Below are positions 52,585-61,460 of a DNA stretch of 64,000 nucleotides, in pieces; position 1 is the first letter of the stretch, and each line of letters opens with the position of its first letter. Source of the DNA: Microbacterium testaceum (GTDB taxonomy: Bacteria; Actinomycetota; Actinomycetes; Actinomycetales; Microbacteriaceae); the NCBI RefSeq assembly GCF_001476655.1, contig NZ_LDRT01000049.1, positions 17,103 through 81,102 on the forward strand, given 5' to 3'. The position numbers and the translations under genes are program-made. A model generated the notes under the pieces. The model was given only the letters and a program-made list of their open reading frames with translations, made no database searches and was not told the origin of the DNA.

Positions 52585-52614
52585 TTGCCAGGCAGGATTC
52601 TCATAGGTGATACT
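52585..52614 (+). promoter_or_regulatory. sigma70-like promoter for the LPXTG gene
   Basis: TTGCCA (52585-52590), an 18-base spacer and GATACT (52609-52614). A transcript from here would carry the inverted repeat at 52642 in its leader. Confidence 0.4.
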
Positions 52615-52641
52615 CATTGAGACTCCAGAAAGTTCGATCTT

Positions 52642-52667
52642 CGCCGACGTTTCAGCGCACGTCGGCG
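52642..52667 (+). repeat. 9-bp perfect stem-loop upstream of the LPXTG gene
   Basis: CGCCGACGT (52642-52650) pairs with ACGTCGGCG (52659-52667) around TTCAGCGC. It may end the DUF4012 transcript or fold in the leader of the LPXTG mRNA. Confidence 0.5.
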
Positions 52668-52723
52668 TCACCGCTGAATCCGTCATTAATTACCGGTAAC
52701 CCCGGACACGAAAGCAGGCAGTC

Positions 52724-53272
52724 ATGAAGCTCAAAATCACAAAGGCGGTGGCAACAGCGGCCGTCGCCGGCGGGCTGCTTTTCGCAGCTCCGTCCATCGC
52801 GCAGGCTTACGCGCCGACGGACCCCAACACCGTGACCATCACCATCACCTCGAACGGCCCGGTCCCCGTCTCCGGCTTCCAGCCCGGTGCCGAGGTCACG
52901 TTCACCCTCGTCGGCCGCGGCGTCACCGGTGCGAACATCGCTACGGCGAACCTCCCCGTCACGTCCGCGTCGGTCACCAAGACGGCTGACTCGTCCGGTG
53001 CCGCGACCGCTGTCGTCACGCTTCCCGCCAACCCGAGCGGCTCCTACACGCTCGCGGCGTCCGGTGCCCGCGCCGACGGCAACAACGGCGGCGGCTCGAA
53101 CAACGGCGGCGGCAACAACAACAACGGTGGCACCAACGCCCTCCCCGAGACCGGTGTCAACGGCGAGTCGCTGATGGGCATCTACATCGGTGGCGGCGCG
53201 CTCGTGCTCGCCGGTGCGACGGTCGCGGTCGCCGCGAAGGTTCGTCGCAACCGCGCCGAGAACAAGGCGTAA
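52724..53272 (+). CDS. LPXTG-anchored small surface protein
   Basis: 182 residues. Signal peptide (KAVATAAVAGGLLFAAPSIAQA), a single beta-rich domain of about 90 residues with Ig-like strands (TVTITITSNGPVPVSGFQPG, TFTLVGRGV), a Gly/Asn-rich flexible stretch, then LPETG, a hydrophobic helix and a basic tail. Sortase would attach it to the wall. The spacing of GPVPVSGFQPGAEV resembles repeated Ig-like surface domains in this group. It is followed by a very strong terminator. Confidence 0.85.
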   Translation: MKLKITKAVATAAVAGGLLFAAPSIAQAYAPTDPNTVTITITSNGPVPVSGFQPGAEVTFTLVGRGVTGANIATANLPVTSASVTKTADSSGAATAVVTLPANPSGSYTLAASGARADGNNGGGSNNGGGNNNNGGTNALPETGVNGESLMGIYIGGGALVLAGATVAVAAKVRRNRAENKA

Positions 53273-53284
53273 GCACACAGCTTC

Positions 53285-53324
53285 GAGAGAGCCCCCGTCG
53301 ACTTCGGTCGACGGGGGCTCTCTC
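53285..53324 (+). terminator. terminator after the LPXTG gene
   Basis: GAGAGAGCCCCCGTCGA and TCGACGGGGGCTCTCTC form a perfect 17-bp stem capped by CTTCGG, then GTTCCT. Its symmetry lets it serve the convergent gene as well. Confidence 0.85.
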
Positions 53325-53329
53325 GTTCC

Positions 53330-54082
53330 TCACTGCACCACGAAATCGCCCACCCGCGTCACGCCGTCCGACAGGTACACCGGCACGAGAACCGCCCGGC
53401 CCGCGCGCTCTTCCTGCCACCGCAGGGCCTCATCGGGCGACCTGAAACGCTGGCTCGAGCCCGTGGCATCCGCCAGCTCGTCGGCATCCACGTACCCCTG
53501 GCGCCCGTTGGTCGCCACAACCGCGATGAGGTCGGGCTCCTCCCCCGCACCGGAGGATCCGTAGGTCTGGCCGCGGTCGTTGACCGCGAGCGGCACCGGC
53601 TCGGCATCGAGATAGGTCGCGGTCAGGCGCCACCTCTCGCCGGGTCCCGCCGACACCACCACGTCGGAACCGAACGCGTCGAGGGGCACGTCGATCCACG
53701 ACACCACGCCCTCCGGACGGGCGGAGAGTTCTTCGGCCGTACAGCTGGCGGAGCCTCCGGGAAAGCGGAACGTCCCCGGTGTCAGGCACCGCACCTCCAC
53801 ACGAACCTGGTTCGCACCGTCGGGGCGCGCGGGGAGCACCAGCGTCCCTTCACCCGTGCCCTCCACAGTCGTCGGCACGCCCAACTCGCTGACCGACGTG
53901 CCGCCCGGGAGCGTCCAGAGGTCGGCGATCGCGGCCGTTCCCCCCGCCGCGAGCACGACGGCCCCCACCCCGGCGACGACGAAGAGCCGCGCTCGACTGC
54001 GGCGCTGCGGGAGCCTCGTCTGCGCGACGAGCTCGCGCTGCAGACCCGCGCGGAAGACGGGGTCGATGCGAGGTGCGTTCAT
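53330..54082 (-). CDS. probable membrane anti-sigma partner of the ECF sigma factor
   Basis: 250 residues, no family recognised with certainty. A short cytoplasmic N-terminus (PRIDPVFRAGLQRELVAQTRL) precedes one membrane helix (LFVVAGVGAVVLAAGGTAAIA), then an outside domain with two Cys (RCLTPG, ASCTAEEL). That topology, and the four-base overlap (ATGA) with the sigma gene, suggests a sigma-controlling protein. The ZAS zinc motif of classical anti-sigma factors is not seen. Confidence 0.55.
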   Translation of the reverse strand: MNAPRIDPVFRAGLQRELVAQTRLPQRRSRARLFVVAGVGAVVLAAGGTAAIADLWTLPGGTSVSELGVPTTVEGTGEGTLVLPARPDGANQVRVEVRCLTPGTFRFPGGSASCTAEELSARPEGVVSWIDVPLDAFGSDVVVSAGPGERWRLTATYLDAEPVPLAVNDRGQTYGSSGAGEEPDLIAVVATNGRQGYVDADELADATGSSQRFRSPDEALRWQEERAGRAVLVPVYLSDGVTRVGDFVVQ

Positions 54083-54663
54083 GCGGAATCCTCCTCGAGT
54101 GCGGCATCTCCCGGGACGACCCCACGGAGTTTCGCCCGCGCGCGCGACAAGCGGGCGCGCGCCGCCGCGGCGCTCACGCCCACGACCACCGCGGCTTCGT
54201 CGGCGCGATACCCCTCCAGATGCACGAGCGTGACGAGTTGGCGATCGACAGCGCCCAGCGGCGCGAGCAAAGCGACAGCGCTCTCGTCGACGAAGGCAGC
54301 ATCCTCGGCGGATGCCGCGTCGACAGCGCGAGGCAGAGTGTCGAGCAGGCGCCGGTAGCGGGCGGCGGCGCGCTGCAGGTTGCGCAGCGCATTCGTCGTC
54401 GTCGCGAGCAGCCAGGGCAGCGGGGATCCGTCGACGACACGCACCGCGTCACGTCGGCGCCAGAGTTCGAAGAATGCCAGGGCCGTGGCATCCTCGGCAT
54501 CCCGTCGATCGGATGCCAATCGCGCGGCGTGACGGAAGACACGATCCACGTGTCGCTCGTACAGCGCGCTCAGTGCCCGGTCGTCGCCGTCGGCGGTGAC
54601 GCGGCGCCACAGCTCGGCTTCGTCCATACCCGGGAATGTCCGGCCGGCCGCGTCGTGTGACAT
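54079..54663 (-). CDS. ECF-type RNA polymerase sigma factor
   Basis: 194 residues. Region 2 is seen in DDRALSALYERHVDRVFRHAARLASDRRDAEDATALAFFELWRRRD, and region 4 in DRQLVTLVHLEGYRADEAAVVVGVSAAAARARLSRARAKLRG, which includes the DNA-binding helix. Only these two regions are present, as in ECF factors. It probably directs a small regulon, often including its own operon, in answer to an envelope signal sensed by its partner. Confidence 0.85.
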   Translation of the reverse strand: MSHDAAGRTFPGMDEAELWRRVTADGDDRALSALYERHVDRVFRHAARLASDRRDAEDATALAFFELWRRRDAVRVVDGSPLPWLLATTTNALRNLQRAAARYRRLLDTLPRAVDAASAEDAAFVDESAVALLAPLGAVDRQLVTLVHLEGYRADEAAVVVGVSAAAARARLSRARAKLRGVVPGDAALEEDSA

Positions 54664-54696
54664 CGCGGACGCATCGCGGACGCGAAAGATTCGACG

Positions 54697-55332
54697 TCAG
54701 CGCGTGGCCGACTTCTTCTTCTTCGCGGCCTTGGCGGGCTTGTCGTCGTGCTCGAGATCCGCCTCGGCGGGCTCAGCTGCCGGCTTCTCTTTCGCCCTCC
54801 GCTTCGCCTGCGAGGCGAGGCGGGCGAGGTCGACCATGCGGAGTGCATCCATACGGGCGCGGCGCATGGTGGCGTAATCGGGATCGGCGTCGGCGGTCAT
54901 GCCCTCGACATCGAGACGCTGACTCAGGTTGGCCTCGACGTCGCCCCACGCGGCCATGCGAGCGTCGGCGACGAGCGCATCCACGCGCGTCGCGTCGTCG
55001 GCGAGGGCACGCAGCTCTTTGGCGACACCGCGTGACTGGTTGGCGCGACGACGCAGATTGCGGGTGTCGCGATCGCGGTAGTCGTGGGTTCCCGACGAGT
55101 CGGAGAACCGCCCCCACGCTCGCTTGCGCTGGTTTGTCACCCGCTCGGCCGCCTGGTCCTGCTCATCGGCGAGAGCGCGGAGGGTCGTGCGGGCGAAGTC
55201 CGCGAACACCTCGCTGTCGAAATGGCCGCCCCGAGCGATCGTCTCGACCAGGATGCGGTTGCGCACCGTCAGCCGCGCCGCCGCCGTCGCGATCGACAGC
55301 CCTTCGGCAATGGCATCCTTTGTGCGGCCCAC
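54697..55332 (-). CDS. conserved actinobacterial protein of unknown function with Lys-rich tail
   Basis: 211 residues, mostly helical and highly charged. N-terminal GRTKDAIAEGLSIATAAARL, a middle with RDRDTRNLRRRANQSRG, and a C-terminal KAAKKKKSATR tail. The basic tail suggests contact with nucleic acid or acidic surfaces. No enzyme motif is visible. No strong prediction of function is possible. Confidence 0.6.
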   Translation of the reverse strand: MGRTKDAIAEGLSIATAAARLTVRNRILVETIARGGHFDSEVFADFARTTLRALADEQDQAAERVTNQRKRAWGRFSDSSGTHDYRDRDTRNLRRRANQSRGVAKELRALADDATRVDALVADARMAAWGDVEANLSQRLDVEGMTADADPDYATMRRARMDALRMVDLARLASQAKRRAKEKPAAEPAEADLEHDDKPAKAAKKKKSATR

Positions 55333-55385
55333 GACATCCTCCCGCTCCAGGTTATCGGTCGGGAGGTTCCGACGAGCCGGTCGGA

Positions 55386-55814
55386 CTACACCAGCTTGGC
55401 GACGATCGCCTCGATGCGGCGAGCCCGGGTCTCGGCCGCCTTCGCCCCGTCGACGTTCGTCACGTGCGCCTTGCGCGCGCTCGGCGCGAGAGCATCGAAC
55501 GCGGCCCGCACGCCCGCGTCGGCGAGAGCCGCGGCGAGATCATCGGGCACCTCGACCGTCCGCGGGGCGGTGTCGAGCTTCAGGTCGACGGTGATGGCAT
55601 CCCCACCGGAAAGGCCTGTCGCGGCGCGCTTGTCGGCCGAGAAAGGAATGAGGGTCTTCCCGGCCATCGCGCCGAGTGTGCTCGAGAACACGTACCCGTT
55701 GACGTCGACCACGACGGCCGCGCGTTTGCCACCGCCCAGCTCCTCGACGACCTCGGTCGGAACCTCGATCCCGGTGTTGTTGCCCATCTGCAGCAAAGTC
55801 GTTTCGAACATCAT
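55386..55814 (-). CDS. DUF1905 / YdeI-OmpD-associated-type protein
   Basis: About 142 residues from the ATG of MMFETTLLQMG. The first 80 residues fit DUF1905 (GIEVPTEVVEELGGGKRAAVVVDVNGYVFSSTLG, then GGDAITVDLKLDTAPR), and the rest the YdeI/OmpD-associated tail (LADAGVRAAFDALAPSARKAHV). Function unknown. Longer in-frame starts give an unlikely leader. Confidence 0.75.
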   Translation of the reverse strand: MMFETTLLQMGNNTGIEVPTEVVEELGGGKRAAVVVDVNGYVFSSTLGAMAGKTLIPFSADKRAATGLSGGDAITVDLKLDTAPRTVEVPDDLAAALADAGVRAAFDALAPSARKAHVTNVDGAKAAETRARRIEAIVAKLV

Positions 55815-56085
55815 GAGCCGATCGTGGCAGAGCACGGGGTACGTGAACAGCGCGTGAAATGCAATCCCCTCCGCCAGCATCCACTCGCTCCGTAGGGTGA
55901 CATTCGTTGCGGAGGGCCTCGGAGAGTACTCGGGGGCCTTCTGTCGTTTCCGGGCCCCGCATTTCGTCGGCGGCTTTTACCGGAGAACCTTCGGCGGCGC
56001 AAAGCCCAATCCGAACCGCTCATTGTCTCCGAAGATGTGAGGAAGGCGGCCACGAGGTCGCTGCTAACTCACTGGGAGGTTCACC

Positions 56086-56493
56086 ATGAGCTCTTCGCCC
56101 AACCGCCTCGTCGCCACCATCTTCGGGGCCGTCTACCTGCTCGTCGGTCTGCTCGGCTTCGCCGTGACCGGCGGCGTCGGCTTCATCTCGAACGAGGGCG
56201 GTCTGCTCCTCGGCATCTTCGAGGTCAACCCGCTGCACAACATCGCTCACCTGCTGATCGGTGGCGCCCTGCTCGTCGCCGGCCTCGCCAACGCCCGCGC
56301 GGCGAAGGGCGTCAACACCACCGTCGGCGCCGTCTACCTGCTGCTCGGTATCGTCGGCTTCTTCCTGATGGGCCCCGCCAACATCCTGGCCCTGAACGTG
56401 CCCGACCACTTCCTGCACCTCGCCAGCGCCGTCGTGCTGCTGGGTGTCGGCCTCGGCACCGAGCGCAACGTCCCCCGCACCGCGGCGGTCTGA
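56086..56493 (+). CDS. DUF4383 small membrane protein
   Basis: 135 residues with four membrane helices. It matches DUF4383: IFGAVYLLVGLLGFAVTGG, then NPLHNIAHLLIGGALLVAGL and VPDHFLHLASAVVLLGVGL with conserved His. Function unknown; members are often stress-induced. GGGAGGTTCACC precedes the ATG. Confidence 0.8.
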   Translation: MSSSPNRLVATIFGAVYLLVGLLGFAVTGGVGFISNEGGLLLGIFEVNPLHNIAHLLIGGALLVAGLANARAAKGVNTTVGAVYLLLGIVGFFLMGPANILALNVPDHFLHLASAVVLLGVGLGTERNVPRTAAV

Positions 56494-56495
56494 GC

Positions 56496-57026
56496 ATGAC
56501 TGCTGCGACCTTCGTCCGGTCGTGGCCCTCTGTGTTCGCATGGGGGGCCGGCCTGATCACCGCCGCCCTCGGTGCGGGCGCCATCACCCGTGCCGATTCC
56601 GGGGCCGTCGCAAGCGGCCTCGGAATCGGACTGGTGCTCCTCGGACTCGCCGCCCTCGCGTGGGGTGGCGTGGTCCTCTGGGCGGGACGCCTCGTCGTTC
56701 CCGCCCTCGTGCTCGGCGGGAGCCTCGTCACGATCTTCGGCGTCACCGTTCTGCTCTTCGTGGTCCCGGCGCACACCAGTGTGCTCGCGGTGGCCGCGGC
56801 ATCCCTTCTCTTCGTCATCGTCGGGGCGAGCGCGGCCGTGCACCTGCGGCGTGCGCGCCGCTCCACGAACACGACGCGCACCGCGCAGCCCATGAGCGTC
56901 ATCGGTCTCCTGGTCGCCTCGGCTGTGATCGCGGTCGTGGTGACCCCCGCCCTGGGCGCCACGCAGAACGCCGTGCTGCTGCGCGACGACGGCACCGTGC
57001 CGGTCATCTCGCACGAGGGGCACTGA
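56496..57026 (+). CDS. small integral membrane protein
   Basis: 176 residues with five hydrophobic helices, starting two bases after the DUF4383 stop. VFAWGAGLITAALGAGAI and LVVPALVLGGSLVTIFGVTV are typical. The C-terminus ends HEGH. No family was recognised; its coupling to the DUF4383 gene suggests a common transcript. Confidence 0.6.
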   Translation: MTAATFVRSWPSVFAWGAGLITAALGAGAITRADSGAVASGLGIGLVLLGLAALAWGGVVLWAGRLVVPALVLGGSLVTIFGVTVLLFVVPAHTSVLAVAAASLLFVIVGASAAVHLRRARRSTNTTRTAQPMSVIGLLVASAVIAVVVTPALGATQNAVLLRDDGTVPVISHEGH

Positions 57027-57109
57027 GCCTCGCTCAGCCTCTCGCTCCGACTCTCTCGATGCCACGACAGTTCGGCGCCCCGCGCGCGGGGCGGTGGCAC
57101 GCTGGAGGG

Positions 57110-58024
57110 GTGAGCGAATCCCCTCCCTCCCCCGCCACCGGCTGGGTCTCGGCCATCCGGGGGAAGCTTCTCGTCGCCCTCGCCGGAGATCCGACCGGCA
57201 TGGCCCCCTACGTCCGGGCGATCGCCGAGGGCGATGACGCCGGGTACTTCGTCGAGAACGGTCCCGCGTGGACGGTGCACGCCGGGACGGGCACCTTGGT
57301 CGCCGGCATCCGGGCCCTGCTCCTTCAAGCGCTGCACCCGGGCGCCCTCGCGGGCGTGCACGACTGGTCGCGCTACCGCGAAGATCCCCTCGGGCGTCTC
57401 ACCGGCACCGTCCGCTGGGTCGTCACGCTCACCTACGGTTCACGGACGCAGGCGGATGCCGAGACCGCACGCGTCGGCCGGTTCCACCAGCGCGTGAAAG
57501 GCGAGTACCGGGCGGGCGACGGCAGCGAACGGTCGTACTCCGCCGAGGCCTCCGACCTCGTGCGTTGGGTGCACCTCGCCTTCACGGACGCCTTCCTGTC
57601 GGGACACGAGGTGTCGCGCCGCCCCATCCCCGGCGGCCCGGACGCCTATGTCGCCGACTGGGCCACCTCCGGCCGCCTGATGCGCGTCGTCGACCCGCCC
57701 CTCACGCGCGCGGCGCTGCGCGCGGAGCTCGACGGGTTCCTCGAGCGCGGAGAGCTCCGCCATGACGAGCGCGTCGACGAGGTGGTGCGGTTCCTGAAGA
57801 AGCCCCCGTTCCGCGGGCTCATGGGAGTGTCGTACCGCGTGCTGTTCGCGGCGGCGGTCGCGACGATCCCGCCGCGGTTCCGGAGGATGCTCGGCCTGCG
57901 CCGGTCGCCGCTTCCCGTCTTGACGGTGACGCGCCTCATTCTGCGCGTCACCGAGCGGGCCCTCGGGTCGGGTCCGCGCGCGCAGGACATGGCGCGGGAG
58001 AGGTTGCGGCGGCTGGGGGTGTGA
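57110..58024 (+). CDS. oxygenase MpaB-like (DUF2236) protein
   Basis: 304 residues. GDPTGMAPYVRAIAEGD, then LLLQALHPGALAGVHDWSRYREDPLGRL, is the conserved DUF2236 core with the heme-type His; LVRWVHLAFTDAFL also fits. Relatives are latex-clearing or MpaB-like oxygenases. Substrate unknown. TGGAGGGG precedes the GTG at 57110. Confidence 0.75.
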   Translation: MSESPPSPATGWVSAIRGKLLVALAGDPTGMAPYVRAIAEGDDAGYFVENGPAWTVHAGTGTLVAGIRALLLQALHPGALAGVHDWSRYREDPLGRLTGTVRWVVTLTYGSRTQADAETARVGRFHQRVKGEYRAGDGSERSYSAEASDLVRWVHLAFTDAFLSGHEVSRRPIPGGPDAYVADWATSGRLMRVVDPPLTRAALRAELDGFLERGELRHDERVDEVVRFLKKPPFRGLMGVSYRVLFAAAVATIPPRFRRMLGLRRSPLPVLTVTRLILRVTERALGSGPRAQDMARERLRRLGV

Positions 58025-58056
58025 GCCGGGGGCTCAGCTTCGGTACCGGGCGCGAG

Positions 58057-58146
58057 GCGTGCGAAACTCCGGAGTCTTTGCCCTCTCGACGCTGTTTTGG
58101 GCGCGTGCGGGGGGCGTGGCATCCATTCTTCCGGAGTTTCGCACGC
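58057..58146. repeat. 17-bp perfect inverted repeat
   Basis: GCGTGCGAAACTCCGGA (58057-58073) pairs with TCCGGAGTTTCGCACGC (58130-58146). The 56 bases between hold no gene. It lies just after the oxygenase stop. Confidence 0.75.
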
Positions 58147-58147
58147 T

Positions 58148-58292
58148 GCGCCCGGCTGGCGCGCTGTGCCCGGCTCGCGCGCCGGTGCCAGGCCCGCTTC
58201 GCTGCGCCCGGCCCGCGCGCTGCGCCCAGCCCGCGCGCTGTGCCCTGCTCGCGCGCCGCGCCCGGCTCGCGCGCCGCGCCCGGCCCACTGCG
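58148..58292. repeat. tandem 18-bp GC-rich repeat, about eight units
   Basis: Units of the type GCGCCCGGCTCGCGCGCC recur with substitutions and a one-base slip, directly after the inverted repeat. Frames through it are low-complexity Ala/Arg/Pro. Confidence 0.7.
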
Positions 58293-58323
58293 CCGTCGTA
58301 GCCTGGAAGGACCGGAGGTGCCC

Positions 58324-58875
58324 ATGAGCGACGACCCACGCCAGTCGGCCGAGCGCTATCGGCTCGACCGCGAGCTGCGGGAGAGCGGTCTCGAGCCCGC
58401 GCCCGCGGCGACCGGACCGGAGCGCGGATCGACCGCCGCCGAGCGCGCCGCGTACGTCGAGACGTCGATCCAGCAGGCGATCCGCCGCGGCGACTTCGAC
58501 AACCTGCCCGGTGCGGGAAAGCCCCTGCCCGATCTCGGCGGGACGCACGACCCCGACTGGTGGATCCGCCGCAAGATCGAGACCGAGCAGCTCACCGGTC
58601 TCGGGCCACCGGCTCTCACCCTCCGCGTGGAGTACGCCGAACGTGCCGAGCGGATGGATGCCATCGCCCGCGAGCCCGACGTCCGTGAGGCGCTGCACGA
58701 CTTCAACCGGCGCGTCATCGAAGCCCGGCGGCAGCTGCAGGGAGGCCCGCCCGTGGTGACGCCGACGGTGGATGTGGAGGCCGAGGTGGAGGCGTGGGCC
58801 GCACGGCGACGCGCGCGCGAAGAGGCGGCGGCTGTCGCGCCGGTGGTGCGGCGGCGGTGGTTCCGGCGCGGCTGA
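58324..58875 (+). CDS. DUF1992 / DnaJ-homologue C28-like protein
   Basis: 183 residues. The DUF1992 core is YVETSIQQAIRRGDFDNLPGAGKPL, followed by HDPDWWIRRKIETEQL. Function unknown; linked to J-domain proteins in eukaryotes, but no J domain is present here. GGAGGT precedes the ATG. Confidence 0.8.
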   Translation: MSDDPRQSAERYRLDRELRESGLEPAPAATGPERGSTAAERAAYVETSIQQAIRRGDFDNLPGAGKPLPDLGGTHDPDWWIRRKIETEQLTGLGPPALTLRVEYAERAERMDAIAREPDVREALHDFNRRVIEARRQLQGGPPVVTPTVDVEAEVEAWAARRRAREEAAAVAPVVRRRWFRRG

Positions 58876-58896
58876 ACGCATCGGGGTCGCGGCGTT

Positions 58897-58950
58897 GAGT
58901 GTCCAAGACACACGGACGCTCCAGAAAACAGTCCGGGTTCTGGACACTTG
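58897..58950. repeat. imperfect inverted repeat between convergent genes
   Basis: GAGTGTCCAAGACACACGGAC (left) and GTCCGGGTTCTGGACACTT (right, reverse complement) pair along AGTGTCCA. The gap then has GGGCACGCGGGCACGC-type tandem units (58953-58998). Confidence 0.5.
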
Positions 58951-58952
58951 AA

Positions 58953-58998
58953 GCGGGCACGCGGGCACGCGGGCGGCGGGCACGCGGGCACGCGGGCG
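58953..58998. repeat. short tandem repeat of GCGGGCAC type
   Basis: Repeated 8-base GCGGGCAC units, interrupted once by GGCGG, between the DUF1992 gene and the CitE-like gene. Confidence 0.6.
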
Positions 58999-59050
58999 AC
59001 GGGGCGGCGGTGCAGCGCGGTGCCGCGCCGCCCGGCGAGCGCCCCTCGGA

Positions 59051-59881
59051 CTACAGCGCGGCGAGGGCCTCGGCGCGCTCCACCAGGGCGCGGGCGCGGG
59101 CGAGCGTCGGGGCGTAGGAGCCGTCGACCGGGCCGTCGGGCGTCGCCGACAGCAGCGCCCGGGCGCGCGCGACCTCGTCGGGTGCGGGCGTGAACCCGGC
59201 GTGGGCGCCGGGGATGGCGGCATCCTGCAACGCGAGGGTGCCGGTGAAGCCCATCGCGACGGCGTGGACGGCGGCATCCCGCGCCTGATCCACCGCGCCG
59301 CACGGGCCGTCGATGGGGCCGGCGATCCCCGCCGCCGCGGAGGCGACGACGAGTTGCGCACGCGGCCACGACAGCGCGATGCGGTCGGCGGACATCCCGG
59401 TGTCGCGACGGAAGTCGCCGGTTCCGAACGCGAGGCGTCGCGTCGCGGGGTGCGCCGCGATCGCGGGGGCGGCGAGCAGCGCCGCGGCCGATTCGACCAT
59501 CGCGACGATCGGGACGCCGGCGGGGAGCGATGCCGCCACGTGAGCGACATCGGCGGGGCCGGCGCACATCGCCAGGACGACACCCGCGAGGCGATCGCCG
59601 AGCTCGCGCCCCAGGGCGAGATCGTCCTCACCGTCGCGCGTGCCGGCGGCGCTGATGCGCAGCCAGATCGGAGCGTGGGCGGCGGCGCGACGCGCGCGGT
59701 CGCGTCCCTCGGCCTTGCGCCCGGAGGGGAGGCCGTCCTCGAGATCGAGCACGAGCACGTCGGCCGCGGTCTCGAGATCGCCCGCGAGGGGCGAGCGGAG
59801 CATCCAGGTGCGCGCGAGGTCGACACGCGCGGGGGCGGGGGCGGCCGAAGCCGCCCCCGCCGGGGAGTGCGCCAGGGTCAC
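59051..59881 (-). CDS. HpcH/HpaI aldolase / CitE-like lyase
   Basis: 276 residues, TIM-barrel family. VLVLDLEDGLPSGRK, MVESAAALLAAPAIAAHP and LAFGTGDFRRDTGM are the CitE-like metal and CoA motifs. It may cleave citrate-, malate- or methylmalyl-type CoA substrates. The GTG start overlaps the dctA stop (GTGA), so it is made with the dicarboxylate carrier. Confidence 0.8.
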   Translation of the reverse strand: MTLAHSPAGAASAAPAPARVDLARTWMLRSPLAGDLETAADVLVLDLEDGLPSGRKAEGRDRARRAAAHAPIWLRISAAGTRDGEDDLALGRELGDRLAGVVLAMCAGPADVAHVAASLPAGVPIVAMVESAAALLAAPAIAAHPATRRLAFGTGDFRRDTGMSADRIALSWPRAQLVVASAAAGIAGPIDGPCGAVDQARDAAVHAVAMGFTGTLALQDAAIPGAHAGFTPAPDEVARARALLSATPDGPVDGSYAPTLARARALVERAEALAAL

Positions 59882-61326
59882 GAGCGACCCCGGGCCGCGG
59901 CCTCCGCCTCGGCCTGAGCGCGGAACGCGTCGAGCGAGGACGTGTCGACCGTGGGGCCGGTGCCCGTCTCGAACGACGCCTGCTCCTTGGCATCCGCCGC
60001 CGGCGTCGCCGAGTGGTCGTGGCCGGTCAGCAGCGACTCGTCGAAGGGGATGTTGCCGGCGAGGACCTCGCGGACGCGCTGGCCGTCGTACTGCTTGGTC
60101 CAGACGCCGATCAGCATGGTCGCCACCGCGTTGCCGGTGAAGTTGGTGACGGCGCGGGCCTCGGACATGAACCGGTCGATGCCGACGATCACGCCGACGC
60201 CGTCGACCAGGTCGGGGCGGTAGGCGGAGAGGCCGCCGGCGAGGGTCGCGAGGCCCGCACCGGTGACGCCGGCCGCGCCCTTCGAGGCGATGATCATGAA
60301 GACCATGAGGCCGATCTGCTCACCGATCGACATGGGCGAGCCCATGGCCGTGGCGATGAAGAGCGACGCCATCGTGAGGTAGATCGCCGTGCCGTCGAGG
60401 TTGAACGAGTAGCCGGTCGGGACCGTGATGCCGACGACGGGCTTCGAGACACCGAGGTGCTCCATCTTCGCGATGAGACGGGGAAGAGCAGCCTCGGACG
60501 ACGAGGTGCCGACGATGAGGAGGTACTCGCGGCCCAGGTACTTCATCAGCGTGAAGATGTTGACGCGGGTGACGACGTACAGGAGCGTTCCGAGCACCAC
60601 GGCGATGAAGAGGAAGCACGTGATGTAGAACGCGCCCATCAGGATGCCGAGGCTGATCACGGCCTGGAATCCGGTCTTTCCGACGACCGCGGCGATCGCG
60701 CCGAAGGCACCGACCGGAGCCAGCCACAGGATCATGCCCAGAATGCGGAAGACGAGCGCCTGGAAGTTGCGGATGCCTTCGACCATGCGCGCTCCGCGCT
60801 CGCCCATTCCCTGCAGGGCGAAGCCCACGAGAAGAGCGATGAAGAGCACCTGGAGAATGCTGCCGCCGGTGAACGCGGAGAAGAACGTCGTCGGAATGAT
60901 GCCGAGGATGAAGTCCTGCGTCGTGGTCGCCTCGGTGGTCGGGGCGTCGTAGTGGGCGCCCGCGATGCTGAGGCCCTCACCCGGGTGGATGATGTTGCCG
61001 ACGACGAGGCCGATGATCAGCGCGAACGACGACATCACGAGGAAGTAGACCATCGCCAGGCCGCCGATCTTGCCGACCGTGGAGGCCTTCGCGATCGAGC
61101 CGATGCCCACGACGATCGTGCAGAAGATGACCGGGGCGATCATCATCTTGATGAGGCTGACGAAGCCCTTTCCGATCGGCTCGAGGGCCGTCGCGAACGC
61201 CGGGGCGACGAGACCGACGATCACGCCCGCGATCACCGCGATGATGACCGAGATGTAGAGCCAATGGTTGCGGTCGATCTTCCTGTGGGGCCGACCGTCA
61301 CGCGTGGTGCGGAGTGAGAGTGCCAT
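59878..61326 (-). CDS. dctA: dicarboxylate/cation symporter (DAACS family)
   Basis: 482 residues with about eight helices. SSSEAALPRLIAKME, PTGYSFNLDGTAIYLTMASLFIATAMG and RFMSEARAVTNFTGNAVATML are the re-entrant loop and cation/substrate motifs of DctA. It imports C4-dicarboxylates with protons or Na+. AAGGGGA precedes the ATG. It shares a divergent gap with the two-component system below. Confidence 0.9.
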   Translation of the reverse strand: MALSLRTTRDGRPHRKIDRNHWLYISVIIAVIAGVIVGLVAPAFATALEPIGKGFVSLIKMMIAPVIFCTIVVGIGSIAKASTVGKIGGLAMVYFLVMSSFALIIGLVVGNIIHPGEGLSIAGAHYDAPTTEATTTQDFILGIIPTTFFSAFTGGSILQVLFIALLVGFALQGMGERGARMVEGIRNFQALVFRILGMILWLAPVGAFGAIAAVVGKTGFQAVISLGILMGAFYITCFLFIAVVLGTLLYVVTRVNIFTLMKYLGREYLLIVGTSSSEAALPRLIAKMEHLGVSKPVVGITVPTGYSFNLDGTAIYLTMASLFIATAMGSPMSIGEQIGLMVFMIIASKGAAGVTGAGLATLAGGLSAYRPDLVDGVGVIVGIDRFMSEARAVTNFTGNAVATMLIGVWTKQYDGQRVREVLAGNIPFDESLLTGHDHSATPAADAKEQASFETGTGPTVDTSSLDAFRAQAEAEAAARGRS

Positions 61327-61460
61327 TGGGAGTTCCCCTTTTCTAACGCCTTCGTTGAGTCCGGCGGGGGCGCCGGTCGATGTGACGACTTTGATCGAGG
61401 CGGGACGGAGGAACCATTTGTGGTCGTATTGTTCACGGCAGGCGCGACGAAGGGTGTGGC

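Noticed and set aside
58148..58292. CRISPR array
   Set aside because: The units are contiguous 18-bp GC-rich copies with no spacers and no cas genes.
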